From a virus, in the IMG/VR virus record IMGVR_UViG_3300023257_000061, positions 1 through 37,243 of that record: a DNA stretch of 37,243 bases; one strand, 5' to 3'. Positions 6,188 through 15,352 of this stretch are shown piece by piece (the first letter of the stretch is position 1; each line of letters opens with the position of its first letter). Under the pieces are notes generated by a model. That model was not told the DNA's origin. It made no database searches and saw only the letters and a program-made list of their open reading frames with translations. The position numbers and the translations under genes are program-made.

Positions 6188-6382
6188 CTAACTTTGAAGT
6201 TTTTTGATGATTTCTAGCTCTCTGATTCGAGATTTTTGGAGTTCAAGTCTATAATGATTAACTAAGTCTATCAATGCAATCTGCGCTTCTGTATTCTCGC
6301 AAATGTTTTCAATCATAATTACTATTAATTCATTCGATTTGCGTTCAAAATCATTATGCGGATTTTGTAACAAACATTCCAT
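6188..6382 (-). CDS. Small helical hypothetical protein (64 aa)
   Basis: ATG 6382 overlaps the stop of the lipoprotein gene (TAATG), making it the last gene of the lysis cluster. All-helical look with a C-terminal amphipathic helix (LVNHYRLELQKSRIRELEII). No membrane segment or signal. Function unknown; by position it may be an accessory of lysis or an unrelated passenger. Confidence 0.55.
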   Translation of the reverse strand: MECLLQNPHNDFERKSNELIVIMIENICENTEAQIALIDLVNHYRLELQKSRIRELEIIKKLQS

Positions 6383-6636
6383 TAGTCACACTCATTGTAT
6401 AATTTGTCGCTTTTTTCATAGCACTTTTGCAATTCATATTCGGTTGATGTCCAATTCTCGAAATAAATTTTACATTCAATCGGGTTATTAAAAGTTTCAT
6501 CTGACAAATCTTGCACTTCTGGAATTGCCTGTACGTCAGTTTTTATCGTTGTGCTTTTCTTTCCGCACGAGCTTATCCACAGACTTACGCAAAGCAACAC
6601 GATTAATGCGAGCATTCCTGCGAGCTTCATATCCAT
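6382..6636 (-). CDS. Lipoprotein, candidate outer-membrane spanin (o-spanin)
   Basis: 84 residues with a type II signal peptide: MDMKLAGMLALIVLLCVSLW then ISSC with the lipobox Cys at 24 followed by GKKS. The mature part is short, with two further Cys in the C-terminal half. Its first 101 bases lie inside the upstream membrane-protein gene in another frame. Embedded or overlapping lipoprotein genes next to an endolysin and holin are the known Rz/Rz1 layout, in which the two proteins join inner and outer membranes and cause the final step of lysis in Gram-negative hosts. The assignment rests on architecture; no sequence match to Rz1 is claimed. Confidence 0.55.
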   Translation of the reverse strand: MDMKLAGMLALIVLLCVSLWISSCGKKSTTIKTDVQAIPEVQDLSDETFNNPIECKIYFENWTSTEYELQKCYEKSDKLYNECD

Positions 6637-6742
6637 TTCTCAACTTTCTATAAGATGACTTCGCTCGTTTCTTACCACTTAACATCCGTTTTAAAACAAG
6701 CGAAAGGATACTTACAAATATGGTTAAAATAGTTTTCCACAT
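6536..6742 (-). CDS. Small membrane protein, candidate inner-membrane spanin (i-spanin)
   Basis: I choose ATG 6742 (68 residues) over a TTG at 6766, since the TTG would overlap the holin stop and ATG follows it directly. One N-terminal membrane segment (WKTILTIFVSILSLVL) then a long basic tail (KKRAKSSYRKLRNGYEARRN). Position directly after the holin and overlap with the lipoprotein gene suit an i-spanin, but typical i-spanins have a periplasmic coiled coil and are longer; the tail here is unusually basic. It could instead be a second holin or antiholin-like protein. Confidence 0.45.
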   Translation of the reverse strand: MWKTILTIFVSILSLVLKRMLSGKKRAKSSYRKLRNGYEARRNARINRVALRKSVDKLVRKEKHNDKN

Positions 6743-6743
6743 T

Positions 6744-6953
6744 TTATTTATTATTGATAGCGTCAATTAATTTCTGAAGCTTATGACCAACACCAAGCAA
6801 ACCTAATGCAGCAATAAAACCAGATACGCCACCCCAAATCATAGGCATTTGCATTGGATCTGATGCTACTCCACCGGCAATAGCTCCTAAACTCAAAAGC
6901 ATACCACTAATTGCTGTTGTCACTGTTTTCCAACCCTTGTTTTCTTCTGCCAT
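6744..6953 (-). CDS. Holin-like protein, two membrane segments (69 aa)
   Basis: ATG 6953 with CGGAGGTCAAA as binding site; the longer frame from 7007 lacks this. Starts MAEENKGWKTVTTAISGMLL. Two hydrophobic segments: about 9-27 and about 36-55 (IWGGVSGFIAALGLLGVG), short linker with DPMQMP, and a Lys-containing C-terminal tail. Size, topology and position next to the transglycosylase make it the likely holin that releases or depolarises the membrane for lysis. Overlaps the endolysin gene by 47 bases. Confidence 0.7.
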   Translation of the reverse strand: MAEENKGWKTVTTAISGMLLSLGAIAGGVASDPMQMPMIWGGVSGFIAALGLLGVGHKLQKLIDAINNK

Positions 6954-7386
6954 TTTGACCTCCGTTAGATTTACACTTTTTTTTATATTCTCTATACTGA
7001 TCAGCATATCTTAAAACCCTTGGTATGTAATCAACTGTTTCTTTAAATTGTTTCCAAGCATCATTTTTAATACGACCTACGCCAGCGTTATAGCCTACTA
7101 ATATTTTTTCAATATCACCAAATGCAAAATATTTATCTATCCAATGCAGATAATCTGCACCAGCGTATATTTGCTTTTCAGGAGTTGATAAATCATATCC
7201 TCTATCTTTTGCTGTAGCTGGCATAATCTGTGTTAACCCGTACGCCCCACAATGTGAAGTGGCGGTTGGAGATCCTAAAGATTCTTGCATAATCAATCCT
7301 GCTAACAATGATTCATCTATATCATAGGCTTTAGAAGCTTTTAAGATATATTCACTATACAAATTATAGAACGTTTCCCATTTCAT
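6907..7386 (-). CDS. SLT-type lytic transglycosylase endolysin
   Basis: 159 residues with a family 1 SLT domain: catalytic Glu35 in LIMQESLGSP, then GAYGLTQIMPATA (47-59), AGADYLHWI (75-83) and GYNAG (98-102). It cleaves the glycan strands of peptidoglycan to the 1,6-anhydro form. No signal peptide, so it depends on the holin next to it. The C-terminal tail is basic (REYKKKCKSNGGQNGRRKQG). The start at 7386 has no Shine-Dalgarno and lies only five bases after the T-run of a strong terminator, which is odd for a lysis gene. Confidence 0.88.
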   Translation of the reverse strand: MKWETFYNLYSEYILKASKAYDIDESLLAGLIMQESLGSPTATSHCGAYGLTQIMPATAKDRGYDLSTPEKQIYAGADYLHWIDKYFAFGDIEKILVGYNAGVGRIKNDAWKQFKETVDYIPRVLRYADQYREYKKKCKSNGGQNGRRKQGLENSDNSN

Positions 7387-7390
7387 AAAT

Positions 7391-7421
7391 AAAAAAGGGT
7401 ACGCAAATTAATGCGCACCCT
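7391..7421 (-). terminator. Strong Rho-independent terminator
   Basis: Minus strand: 10-bp stem AGGGTGCGCA/TGCGTACCCT (one G-U pair), 6-base loop TTAATT, then TTTTTT. It starts 15 bases after the stop of the 778-aa gene and ends just before the endolysin start, so it ends the structural transcript. Confidence 0.9.
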
Positions 7422-7436
7422 ATCCTAAATTAATTA

Positions 7437-9773
7437 TTAGTTAGCTCCTGCACAAATACATCTGTCAGCATTAGCACTGGCACAATTTACCAATATACCC
7501 GCTGCATCATCATCCTGACCAGCTACACAAGCGAATGTGCAAGTAGTATTGCAAGCCTGATTACCTGCCGCAACAATAGACCAGCCTATATCGCCAGCAT
7601 CACTTGAGGTAATATCACCTGTTGCAACTATTGAAGCAACTCCTGTGAAAGCACCATCGTCAACCGAAAATGTTCCATCAGTAAAAACACCAGCACCATT
7701 AACGTCAAGTGTAATATTTCCGTCTGCTCCGTCTGTAATAGTAAGACTTGAAGATGTTGCATTACCTGTTTCTAAAATTAAATCAAAGTCACCGTTTGAG
7801 GCAAAAATACCAGAACCAGCGCCATCACCGGCTTGAAAAATACCATAAGAACCAGTATGTCCAAAAACACCGGACAAAGCTAATGTTCCTGTACCGTTTT
7901 GAGTAAAAAGGCCAATTCCACCAATTTCTGCGGCATCAGTTGGATCAACGATCACACCTCTGATTTGTGCGTATTCTGTAACATTCGCACCATCATCATA
8001 ACCGACAAACTTCAACATACCAAGCGCATCATCTGCAACTGGTGAAACTGAAACTTGAGTAAATGTTAAAGCAGCACCTTCTGCTCCGTCTGCTTCTCTT
8101 GTAACTCCTATTGAACCTGACCCACCATTAATTTCAAATTGTGGATTAGTCGGAAGCGCTCCGCTACCATTCTGTAATGAAACAGCAAGACCGCCAATTT
8201 CTGCGCCATTTGAAGGATCAACAATCCCGAATCCAAGCACACCATAATCAACATCTGCGGCAGCGTCATTTTGACCTCTACCTGTAACTGAACCCAATAC
8301 ATCTAAAGCGGCAGGTGTTGTTGATAGCTGATACAAATCAAGATTTATACCAACTGCTCCATCAGCTGCAATATTCATTGCAATAGTTCCGTCTGTCACG
8401 TTGTCGATTGTTTCACCGTTAGACAATCTTAATTCTGCTGTGTTGATTTCGCCAACTGCACCAGTAAAATCTATTCCATAATTAAAAGCCATGGGAACAG
8501 TTACGTTAGTCGCTTTTAGATAGATACCAGCATCTAACATTTGACCATTTCCACCAACTGCTTCATTTTCAAGATAAGCTAAATAACCGCTATTTGAAAA
8601 ATAACCTGCTGCAGCAGAATTTCTTGTATGTGTTCTTACATGCAATGTTTTTAAATCGGTTATAGTATCAAAAGCGCTCCACTCTGAACCAACCAACAAA
8701 CCTCTCATCGCAGTGATAGTTGAAGCATTGGCATCTGATTTTCCAATGGCTTCAATTAATGCGCCATTCAAAACACCAACATCAACATCGTCACTATTTG
8801 ATGCCTGAATAACAGCACCTTGTGCTGTTGCAGTAGTATCTGTTGTTTGTAGAATACCCCTGGAACGTAAGCCAGTTACATTATAGTTATTACCACCATA
8901 ATATAATTCAACACCATATTCACGAACTGCAGTAACATCGATTGGAGCAATTAATGTACCACCATCAATTTTACCTGTTAAACTTATATCTTGAGGATTG
9001 ATATCAATAGTCCCAAAATTTATATCTAATACACCAGTTGATGAACTTACACCAACTGCATCAGCAACAGTTTCAAAGTCTAAAACTAAATCTTCGTCAT
9101 TTGCGGCTCCACCTAATCCAGCTAGTGTAATAGTTCCACCGGCCGACAATGTATTGTAAGTTGCTGAACTCATCGCACTGCCAGAAAGTGCAGCAAATAA
9201 ATTAGCTGTCATCTGAAAATCATCAGCACTATTTATTTCAAAATCAATTTGATTATCTGTATCTGCTGTAATTGATGAAGTGGCACCAGCATCTAAAATA
9301 ATAGAATTACCATCCATATCAAGATCACCAGTCATTGTAATACTACCCAAAGCAACGCCATCTGGAAATGAAACAACTCCTGTGCCAACATCTACAACAC
9401 CATTTGTGCCATCGTGAGTAATACTAATCCATTCTGTTGATGTTGTAATATCTTCCGAATGAATAAAAAGAGTTGGGTTTGTCTGCACTGCATGGGCAAC
9501 ATCTGTACCCATATCCGCCATTTCTGTTACTAATATAGCATTGGATTGTGCGCTAACACCTAAAGTAAGTGTGTCTGGTGTTTGTGCAACATTGTAATAC
9601 ATTTTGGCATCTGGCAAATTACCAAACCAAAGACCTATTTCATCAAGAAACCAATTGTTAGTTCCTAAACGATTTGCATTGACATACGACCAAGCTGAAA
9701 AGCCTGTCAGGGTAACTAATGCAATCACCCCTAAAGTCAAAATTGACTTTTTAAATCCCTTAAATAATTTCAT
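7437..9773 (-). CDS. Large beta-rich protein with signal peptide and Cys-rich end (778 aa)
   Basis: ATG 9773 with a strong ACAGGAGGATTGAA binding site. Residues 1-33 form a signal sequence or anchor (FKKSILTLGVIALVTLTGFS, cleavage possible after VNA). The rest is low in Lys/Arg, rich in Gly, Asp, Thr and Ser, with repeated patterns such as GDLDMDGNSIILDAGA and ITADTDNQIDFEI and two similar blocks around GVLGFGIVDPSNGAEIGGLA and IRGVIVDPTDAAEIGGIG (about 510-610). The C-terminus holds a compact Cys cluster (ACNTTCTFAC ... CASANADRCICAGA, about 744-776). It resembles long fibre-like proteins of environmental phages. Whether it is a virion fibre or an exported surface protein is unclear; it is the last gene before the terminator. 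Confidence 0.6.
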   Translation of the reverse strand: MKLFKGFKKSILTLGVIALVTLTGFSAWSYVNANRLGTNNWFLDEIGLWFGNLPDAKMYYNVAQTPDTLTLGVSAQSNAILVTEMADMGTDVAHAVQTNPTLFIHSEDITTSTEWISITHDGTNGVVDVGTGVVSFPDGVALGSITMTGDLDMDGNSIILDAGATSSITADTDNQIDFEINSADDFQMTANLFAALSGSAMSSATYNTLSAGGTITLAGLGGAANDEDLVLDFETVADAVGVSSSTGVLDINFGTIDINPQDISLTGKIDGGTLIAPIDVTAVREYGVELYYGGNNYNVTGLRSRGILQTTDTTATAQGAVIQASNSDDVDVGVLNGALIEAIGKSDANASTITAMRGLLVGSEWSAFDTITDLKTLHVRTHTRNSAAAGYFSNSGYLAYLENEAVGGNGQMLDAGIYLKATNVTVPMAFNYGIDFTGAVGEINTAELRLSNGETIDNVTDGTIAMNIAADGAVGINLDLYQLSTTPAALDVLGSVTGRGQNDAAADVDYGVLGFGIVDPSNGAEIGGLAVSLQNGSGALPTNPQFEINGGSGSIGVTREADGAEGAALTFTQVSVSPVADDALGMLKFVGYDDGANVTEYAQIRGVIVDPTDAAEIGGIGLFTQNGTGTLALSGVFGHTGSYGIFQAGDGAGSGIFASNGDFDLILETGNATSSSLTITDGADGNITLDVNGAGVFTDGTFSVDDGAFTGVASIVATGDITSSDAGDIGWSIVAAGNQACNTTCTFACVAGQDDDAAGILVNCASANADRCICAGAN

Positions 9774-9803
9774 TTCAATCCTCCTGTTTATATTTATTAT
9801 CTA

Positions 9804-10097
9804 TTATACCTTATTTACTTCAACTTTGTCTAATCTATCGTGCAATGTCTTTAATAAGTTTTCAGTACCTTCTCTGCGACCTTGCTCTAATCCACGTTTT
9901 TCAGCTTCTTCCATGTGTTCTTTGAAATGGCCGTTTTTAAAAGCAGCTAAATCTTTTGCCACTTCTTTAATAGCTCCTGAAACAATTGAATTATCTTCTT
10001 TAGTATCTTTTCTAATTGCTTTCATATAAAAGAATATGAAACCTATTGAACTTAAAGTGCCTACTCCTGAAACAATTGGTGTGTAATCAATGGCCAT
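9804..10097 (-). CDS. Single-TM coiled-coil protein (97 aa)
   Basis: ATG 10097 with CAAGGAGAGAAG binding site. A hydrophobic segment (about 8-25, VSGVGTLSSIGFIFFYMK) is followed by a charged helix with heptad character (HMEEAEKRGLEQGRREGTEN to KTLHDRLDKVEV). The layout is like XhlA-type or i-spanin-type phage membrane proteins, but it lies apart from the lysis genes. No firm family. Confidence 0.55.
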   Translation of the reverse strand: MAIDYTPIVSGVGTLSSIGFIFFYMKAIRKDTKEDNSIVSGAIKEVAKDLAAFKNGHFKEHMEEAEKRGLEQGRREGTENLLKTLHDRLDKVEVNKV

Positions 10098-10131
10098 CTT
10101 CTCTCCTTGTTCTATCTTCCATTGTTGCCTC

Positions 10132-10230
10132 TTATATTTCTTGGATTTCTAACCAAACTTTAATTGTTTTAACTGCCCTGCCTATTGTAGGCATCCCTAA
10201 TAAATCTTCTTGTAATGGTATATAAGCCAT
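10132..10230 (-). CDS. Very small protein (32 aa)
   Basis: ATG 10230 comes directly after the TAA of the CBM-like gene, with GGAG in that gene's last codons. The product starts MAYIPLQEDLLGMPTIGRAV and ends WLEIQEI. It fills the otherwise empty 133-base gap. Real expression is plausible from the coupled start; function unknown. Confidence 0.4.
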   Translation of the reverse strand: MAYIPLQEDLLGMPTIGRAVKTIKVWLEIQEI

Positions 10231-11904
10231 TTAATCTCCTAGTATTATTCCGTAAACATAAAATGTAACTATATGAGTTGTTGCTGTTGAAGCAGTAGTT
10301 ATCTTTATCTTTAAGTTTTCACCAGAATCTAAAGTATAAGCTGGAGAACCATTAGAGAAAGAGTCTTCTTGAAATGTGTTCTCAGAAGATGGAGAAGATA
10401 CTGAACCAGAATTTATGTAATTATTATAGTCTGCATCATTAAATCCAATTTGCCAAATTGGTGCAACAGTATAATCTACTGAATCGTTACATACCTGAAC
10501 TATATACATTGGTAATACTGTTTTACCTGTATCATTTACATATAGTGTTTCAGTTCCAGTTACCTTCATATTCAATTCATTATAATCTAGTAGGGTTATA
10601 CTGCCCTCTTTGAACTGACCATACGTTATTAGACCACCGTCTGAATCAGTTGCCGCTGCTTTCACTACACCTGTAAAAGTCGTTACTCCGTCAGCACCAA
10701 CTGCCATAACATCACTAACACCTGAACCCTCTGCTACTAACGAAGCTGTATCAATATATGCTATCTCTCCCTCAATACCATCTGTTTCAACATAAACATA
10801 CAGATAAGCTGTACCGCTTGCTGGAACAGTTGACTCTCCATCATCTTGTGTATATGTTTCAGAAGTTGATACAACTAATTGCTTTTTATTATTTTCAGCC
10901 AAAGACTCATAATCACTAAAATCATCTGCCCAATCTTCATCTGCAAAGTTATACATTTTAGTTGCAGAAGCTAAAGGTCCGTTAAGTAAAAACGCAACAG
11001 TTGTTACTGTTCCTGAATTTCCAGAAGCACCACGAGCGTAATAAGAAAATTCAAACTCATCATTTTCAGTTCCAGTATGTGCTTGTGCTGCATAAGGCAT
11101 AGAATTATTACCACCAGAATCCGTCATTTTAACAGCGGAAGTTCCTGAATTAATTATTATTGTTTCTTCTGTTATTGTGTAACTCTCTCCTTTTAGTGAG
11201 CTAATATCCCAGCTGTCAGGAGTATTAATTGCTGTCCACGCTTCAAAATCTCCATTAACTGCAGTGTCTGTTCCAGCAACTAACATTTCCAAATCATCAA
11301 TTACGATAGAAGTTCCTGCACTTGCAGATATGCCAGATATAACTGCTGCGCCATCTGTATATCCGCTAGGTACTGTTGCTTGAGTTGATGTAAGCTGTGT
11401 GTAAGACGTAGTTGCTGTTAGTATTTCTACATTATTTACCCCTGGCTCACCACCCAATATTTCCCAAGAAGTAGTACTAAAATTATAAGTATATTCGTCT
11501 CCACCATTTGCACATTGATAAATAACACCAATATTCGCTACACCAGTTAATCGTTTTGCGTAAACAGTAAGCTGTAAAGTTTCATCTCCTACTGCTGGAG
11601 TTCCACTATTAAATAAAACAGGTGATATTTTTGAACCTGCAAAGTCGTCTTCAATATTTAGTTGTAAAGCATAAGTCCCTGCATGAGAGTCTGTTGAGCG
11701 TTCAACACTTCCAGAACCCATGAGCATTACTTCAAAACCGTCTGGAGTGTAATCTGTAATGCTCCAGACATTAAAATCTTTGTTGTCTAATTGTTGTTTT
11801 GGTCCAGTAAAGTCAGCATATAACCCACTGCTAATATCTATAGGAGCATCATCATTAGGAGTTATATTGCCATTTATTTTTTTAAATAGATTAGAATACG
11901 CCAT
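10231..11904 (-). CDS. Tail-associated protein with two CBM-like modules (557 aa)
   Basis: ATG 11904 overlaps the stop of the beta-helix gene (TAATG). Two consecutive jelly-roll-like segments in CBM4/9 style: about 42-210 (NVWSITDYTPDGFEV, GTYALQLNIEDDFAG, closing VIDDLEML) and about 217-392 (NGDFEAWTAINTPDSWDIS, GTSAVKMTDSGGN, closing AYIDTASLVAEG). The C-terminal third (about 400-557) has GVTTFTGVV and ends with a beta domain. CBM4/9 modules bind sugars, so the protein likely contacts host polysaccharide. No signal peptide, unlike its neighbours. Possibly the adsorption partner of the fibre or of the upstream beta-helix protein. Confidence 0.65.
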   Translation of the reverse strand: MAYSNLFKKINGNITPNDDAPIDISSGLYADFTGPKQQLDNKDFNVWSITDYTPDGFEVMLMGSGSVERSTDSHAGTYALQLNIEDDFAGSKISPVLFNSGTPAVGDETLQLTVYAKRLTGVANIGVIYQCANGGDEYTYNFSTTSWEILGGEPGVNNVEILTATTSYTQLTSTQATVPSGYTDGAAVISGISASAGTSIVIDDLEMLVAGTDTAVNGDFEAWTAINTPDSWDISSLKGESYTITEETIIINSGTSAVKMTDSGGNNSMPYAAQAHTGTENDEFEFSYYARGASGNSGTVTTVAFLLNGPLASATKMYNFADEDWADDFSDYESLAENNKKQLVVSTSETYTQDDGESTVPASGTAYLYVYVETDGIEGEIAYIDTASLVAEGSGVSDVMAVGADGVTTFTGVVKAAATDSDGGLITYGQFKEGSITLLDYNELNMKVTGTETLYVNDTGKTVLPMYIVQVCNDSVDYTVAPIWQIGFNDADYNNYINSGSVSSPSSENTFQEDSFSNGSPAYTLDSGENLKIKITTASTATTHIVTFYVYGIILGD

Positions 11905-14900
11905 TAGAATATCTCCCAGTTTTTAGTAGTGTTATTTGCCATGAACGATAGGCTTGCACCATCACTAGTAACCGTAGCTGTTGCAGCTTCGTCAATAGTA
12001 TCTGCGCCAGTTTTGTTTATAGTGAGAGTGTTGCCACTAGCGTTGTAGTCTGAATCTTTGATAATATATACTTGTCCATGGTTTGATGTACTAATCGCAG
12101 GTAGTGTTACTGCTGCTGCCCCTGTGTCAGTATATTGATTTGAGATGAAGTAATCAGTAGACAAGATATTATAAGTAGCACTTGTAACTTCTGTTATATT
12201 GGCTGTAAACCCACCAACTACTTTGATGCCACTATCTTTTATACGAAGTTTCTCAGCTTCATTAACCTTGAATATATACTGTCCTGCGTCAGCATCTACT
12301 AAATCTGTTTTAGTTTCTAAGGTTACGTTCTCAAGACTTTGAGTTCCTGATTTATAATTTTCAGTAATTATTAGACTTTCTGCTTCACTAGCACCGTATA
12401 TCTGATTAGGATTTGCATCGTCTACTGGTTCGAGCAATCTCATGTTTGCACCAACTTCACTAGAAATAACATAATCCCACATGATACCTAATCCGAAGGA
12501 ATATTCTAATAAAGAAACAGCACTTTTAGTTGCTGAACCGACATCACTCGTCAAAAATGGTTGGAATCCTGCAATCATAGAATCCGCAGCGTCAGAAGCA
12601 TGGGGAGTAATTACAGCTAAATACCCTGCTACTCCGCTATAAGCCGCAGTTCCGACAGAATACATATTAGATAGATATGGCGCACCATATCCAGAACTAT
12701 ATAAAGTTGATTGATGTGCTGCTACTTGGTCTGTAACGACAGGAGTTGCTACTGAACCTGCTTGAACATTAACGAGACTTGTAGTTCTTGCTGTCTCGTC
12801 TGTTACATCGAATAATCCGTGAACGTATGTACTACCCTGAGCTACAGAGTTTTCGTAGTCATATCCTAAATGAACATTACCATCTGCGCCTGTTCCGCTT
12901 CCCGCACTTCCCCAAAGATAAGTATCTCCGCCTGCGAAGTCGCCACCAAACGCATCACCCGAATGTACCAGCATAGGGCTTGGCGTTGAATTACCACCTG
13001 ATGTTAGGTTTATGCCATAACTCTGACCTTCAAAAGTAATCCAGCTTTCTGCTCCGCTGGATGTTTCTTCTATCTTTAAAGTATCTCCAACATCATTATA
13101 CATCATAAAATAACTTGATATTGAATCGCCTGATATGCCATCTGCTCTAATGCCCCTGCCTGTTGTCTTTGCTACTGCCTCATCTGTATCCCAAGCTGAA
13201 ACATTAAGTTGCACATTACCAGAGCTATATTCTGGAGTTACCGCTGTTGCTTCGCCGCTTGCTGTCGAAGTTATATTTTTAGCACTTATATTGGCATCGA
13301 ATGGAATATCGTTTGTAAACCTACTTTGTTCAGACCACATATAAGTTCCGTCAATATCAAGCCAAACAAATTCAATCCAATGACCTTTGCCTAAAACTGC
13401 ATCTTTATCAGACTTTAAACTAAGCAAACTTCCTGCGAGTTTAGCATTGTCTTGTAATGTTATTTCATTAGACGTTCCAATCAAAGTAAGCGATTGGCCT
13501 TCAAACAAACCAGCTACTACAGTTGGAGTTGAAGTCATAGTATAAGGAGCAGTCGAAGTAAGTCTTTTGCTTCTAAAGTTAGAAAGTATTGTAGCACTAG
13601 CAGCAGCTAGAGCATCATCGTCTATCTTCCCGTTTATATCAACATAATCACCAGAATCATATATCGTGGCATGAGAAGTATCATCTATGTCATAATCTGA
13701 AACCGCAGATGTTATGTTAGCTTGGTCTGTCAGTAGTGTAAATCCGCCAGCTATGCCTTTTGCAAAATAATTTATATTACTTCCGTAAACTGCGTTAGTA
13801 GCTACCTGTGCTGCGTATCCTGTCCCACCTGCTAATGTAAGCCTATTGACGTAATCAACTCGACCCTTCCACAAATAAGCGTAAGTTCCTGCACCGTAAG
13901 CGTACATTAAACTGTTTATATAATCGCCACCATCACCATACACATCATAATTTTGTAGGTATATTACTGAATTAGTTAATGCTTGAGCAGCATAAACTTT
14001 TTCATCATAATATTGGTCTGTAAAATCAGCATTGACACCAGCAATAGTCACCGAAGAAAAATTGGCAGATGTGGCTATGCCGTTGACATGACCACTTGTT
14101 TTAATACCATACGCTAAAACATTACTACTGCTAGAATAAATACCCTTCGTCGCATAGTAAGTAATTTTGTCTCCATTTAAAACAGATATAGCTCCGCCAG
14201 AAATAGTGAAATGAGTAGCATCATCTATGGTCTGGATAGATTGATATAGGTTTGTTCCTATAGTAGTCAACATTCCTGTTCTTAAATTAGAAGTATCATC
14301 TACTACTATTTGAGTTACTCCAGCTTGGTCGCCAACTACTGTCGATAATTCTGTAGTGTCTTTATTGAAACCAATGCCAGACAACAAAATATTACTATTA
14401 TTTATTGAAATCCCACTACCATGAGATTCTCCTATATTTAATGCTTCGTACATAAGAGGCTGTATATAATATAACCCATCAAGACTATCCGATGTTATAG
14501 ATGTAATAATATTATCTACTATTTCAACTATATTTTTCGGACTAATTGGCTTGTCTGGTGTTGACCCTAGAATGAACGTGTCGAAATCCACAACATCAAA
14601 TTTAGTTACTGTAGCAGTAGGAGTAAACGCTACAATAGTAGTTGTTATTGTATCTGCCGTGTTATCTTTAATTGGATAATATTTTTCATGAATAGCGGCA
14701 GTTGCACTATTTGATTCTATAACTCTTAACCACTTACCTGCGAAATCAGATGGTGTCCAACCTGCTGCGGCTACTACAAACTCACCACGACCATCTGCGT
14801 TTTCATCATCACCGCCTGTTGCAGTAAAATGAGCGCCACCATTATCATCGATAGCAATAACATGACCCATGATTTTCAATGAGCCTTCACCAATAATTTT

Positions 14901-15341
14901 ACCCTTCAATATTGCATTATCGTAATAAGTACCAGCGGCAAGGTATATAACAACCTTATGGTCTATAAAGGATGGCAAAATATTATCATAAACATACTGT
15001 CTTGTTTTACATGGAGAAGCAACAATACCGCAAGTATCGTTATCAGTACCGGTGGTTGCTATATAAATGTCCATATCTGCTATTGTTTTGTCAACCATAT
15101 TTGGGGCAAATAAAAACCCCTGAATTTCAGCATCACCACAAATCAATTCATCAAGTTCAGAATCTAATCCTTCTGCCGTTAAACAATCGCCTATCGAAAA
15201 ATAATCTCCTGTGGGTGATTGAAGCCTCGTTGAAACGCTGTCATTATACATGAAATTGTCAATTACAGGACTTGCAAATGCCGTAGATGTAAAAGCAAAT
15301 GAAGCTAAAATAAATGATAATAATATTTTTTTAAATTTCAT
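11904..15341 (-). CDS. Secreted-type beta-helix protein, tailspike-like (1145 aa)
   Basis: ATG 15341 with a TTAAGGAGAACAAAT site. Residues 1-23 are a clear Sec signal (MKFKKILLSFILASFAFTST then AFA before Ser24). About 90-160 resembles the entry of pectate-lyase-like parallel beta-helices: DIYIATTGTDNDTCGIVASP, then VVIYLAAGTYYDNAILKGK. The remainder is beta-rich. The last 90 residues (SATYNILSTDYFISNQYTDT, VTLPAISTSNHGQVYIIKD) are a beta module commonly found at the end of phage fibre proteins. It could degrade or bind a surface polysaccharide, yet no catalytic residues can be named. A cleavable signal on such a protein is unusual for a virion component. Confidence 0.65.
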   Translation of the reverse strand: MKFKKILLSFILASFAFTSTAFASPVIDNFMYNDSVSTRLQSPTGDYFSIGDCLTAEGLDSELDELICGDAEIQGFLFAPNMVDKTIADMDIYIATTGTDNDTCGIVASPCKTRQYVYDNILPSFIDHKVVIYLAAGTYYDNAILKGKIIGEGSLKIMGHVIAIDDNGGAHFTATGGDDENADGRGEFVVAAAGWTPSDFAGKWLRVIESNSATAAIHEKYYPIKDNTADTITTTIVAFTPTATVTKFDVVDFDTFILGSTPDKPISPKNIVEIVDNIITSITSDSLDGLYYIQPLMYEALNIGESHGSGISINNSNILLSGIGFNKDTTELSTVVGDQAGVTQIVVDDTSNLRTGMLTTIGTNLYQSIQTIDDATHFTISGGAISVLNGDKITYYATKGIYSSSSNVLAYGIKTSGHVNGIATSANFSSVTIAGVNADFTDQYYDEKVYAAQALTNSVIYLQNYDVYGDGGDYINSLMYAYGAGTYAYLWKGRVDYVNRLTLAGGTGYAAQVATNAVYGSNINYFAKGIAGGFTLLTDQANITSAVSDYDIDDTSHATIYDSGDYVDINGKIDDDALAAASATILSNFRSKRLTSTAPYTMTSTPTVVAGLFEGQSLTLIGTSNEITLQDNAKLAGSLLSLKSDKDAVLGKGHWIEFVWLDIDGTYMWSEQSRFTNDIPFDANISAKNITSTASGEATAVTPEYSSGNVQLNVSAWDTDEAVAKTTGRGIRADGISGDSISSYFMMYNDVGDTLKIEETSSGAESWITFEGQSYGINLTSGGNSTPSPMLVHSGDAFGGDFAGGDTYLWGSAGSGTGADGNVHLGYDYENSVAQGSTYVHGLFDVTDETARTTSLVNVQAGSVATPVVTDQVAAHQSTLYSSGYGAPYLSNMYSVGTAAYSGVAGYLAVITPHASDAADSMIAGFQPFLTSDVGSATKSAVSLLEYSFGLGIMWDYVISSEVGANMRLLEPVDDANPNQIYGASEAESLIITENYKSGTQSLENVTLETKTDLVDADAGQYIFKVNEAEKLRIKDSGIKVVGGFTANITEVTSATYNILSTDYFISNQYTDTGAAAVTLPAISTSNHGQVYIIKDSDYNASGNTLTINKTGADTIDEAATATVTSDGASLSFMANNTTKNWEIF

Positions 15342-15352
15342 ATTTGTTCTCC

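Noticed and set aside
6744-7007. Longer 87-aa version of the holin
   Set aside because: The start at 7007 lies deep in the endolysin gene without RBS; ATG 6953 has CGGAGG.
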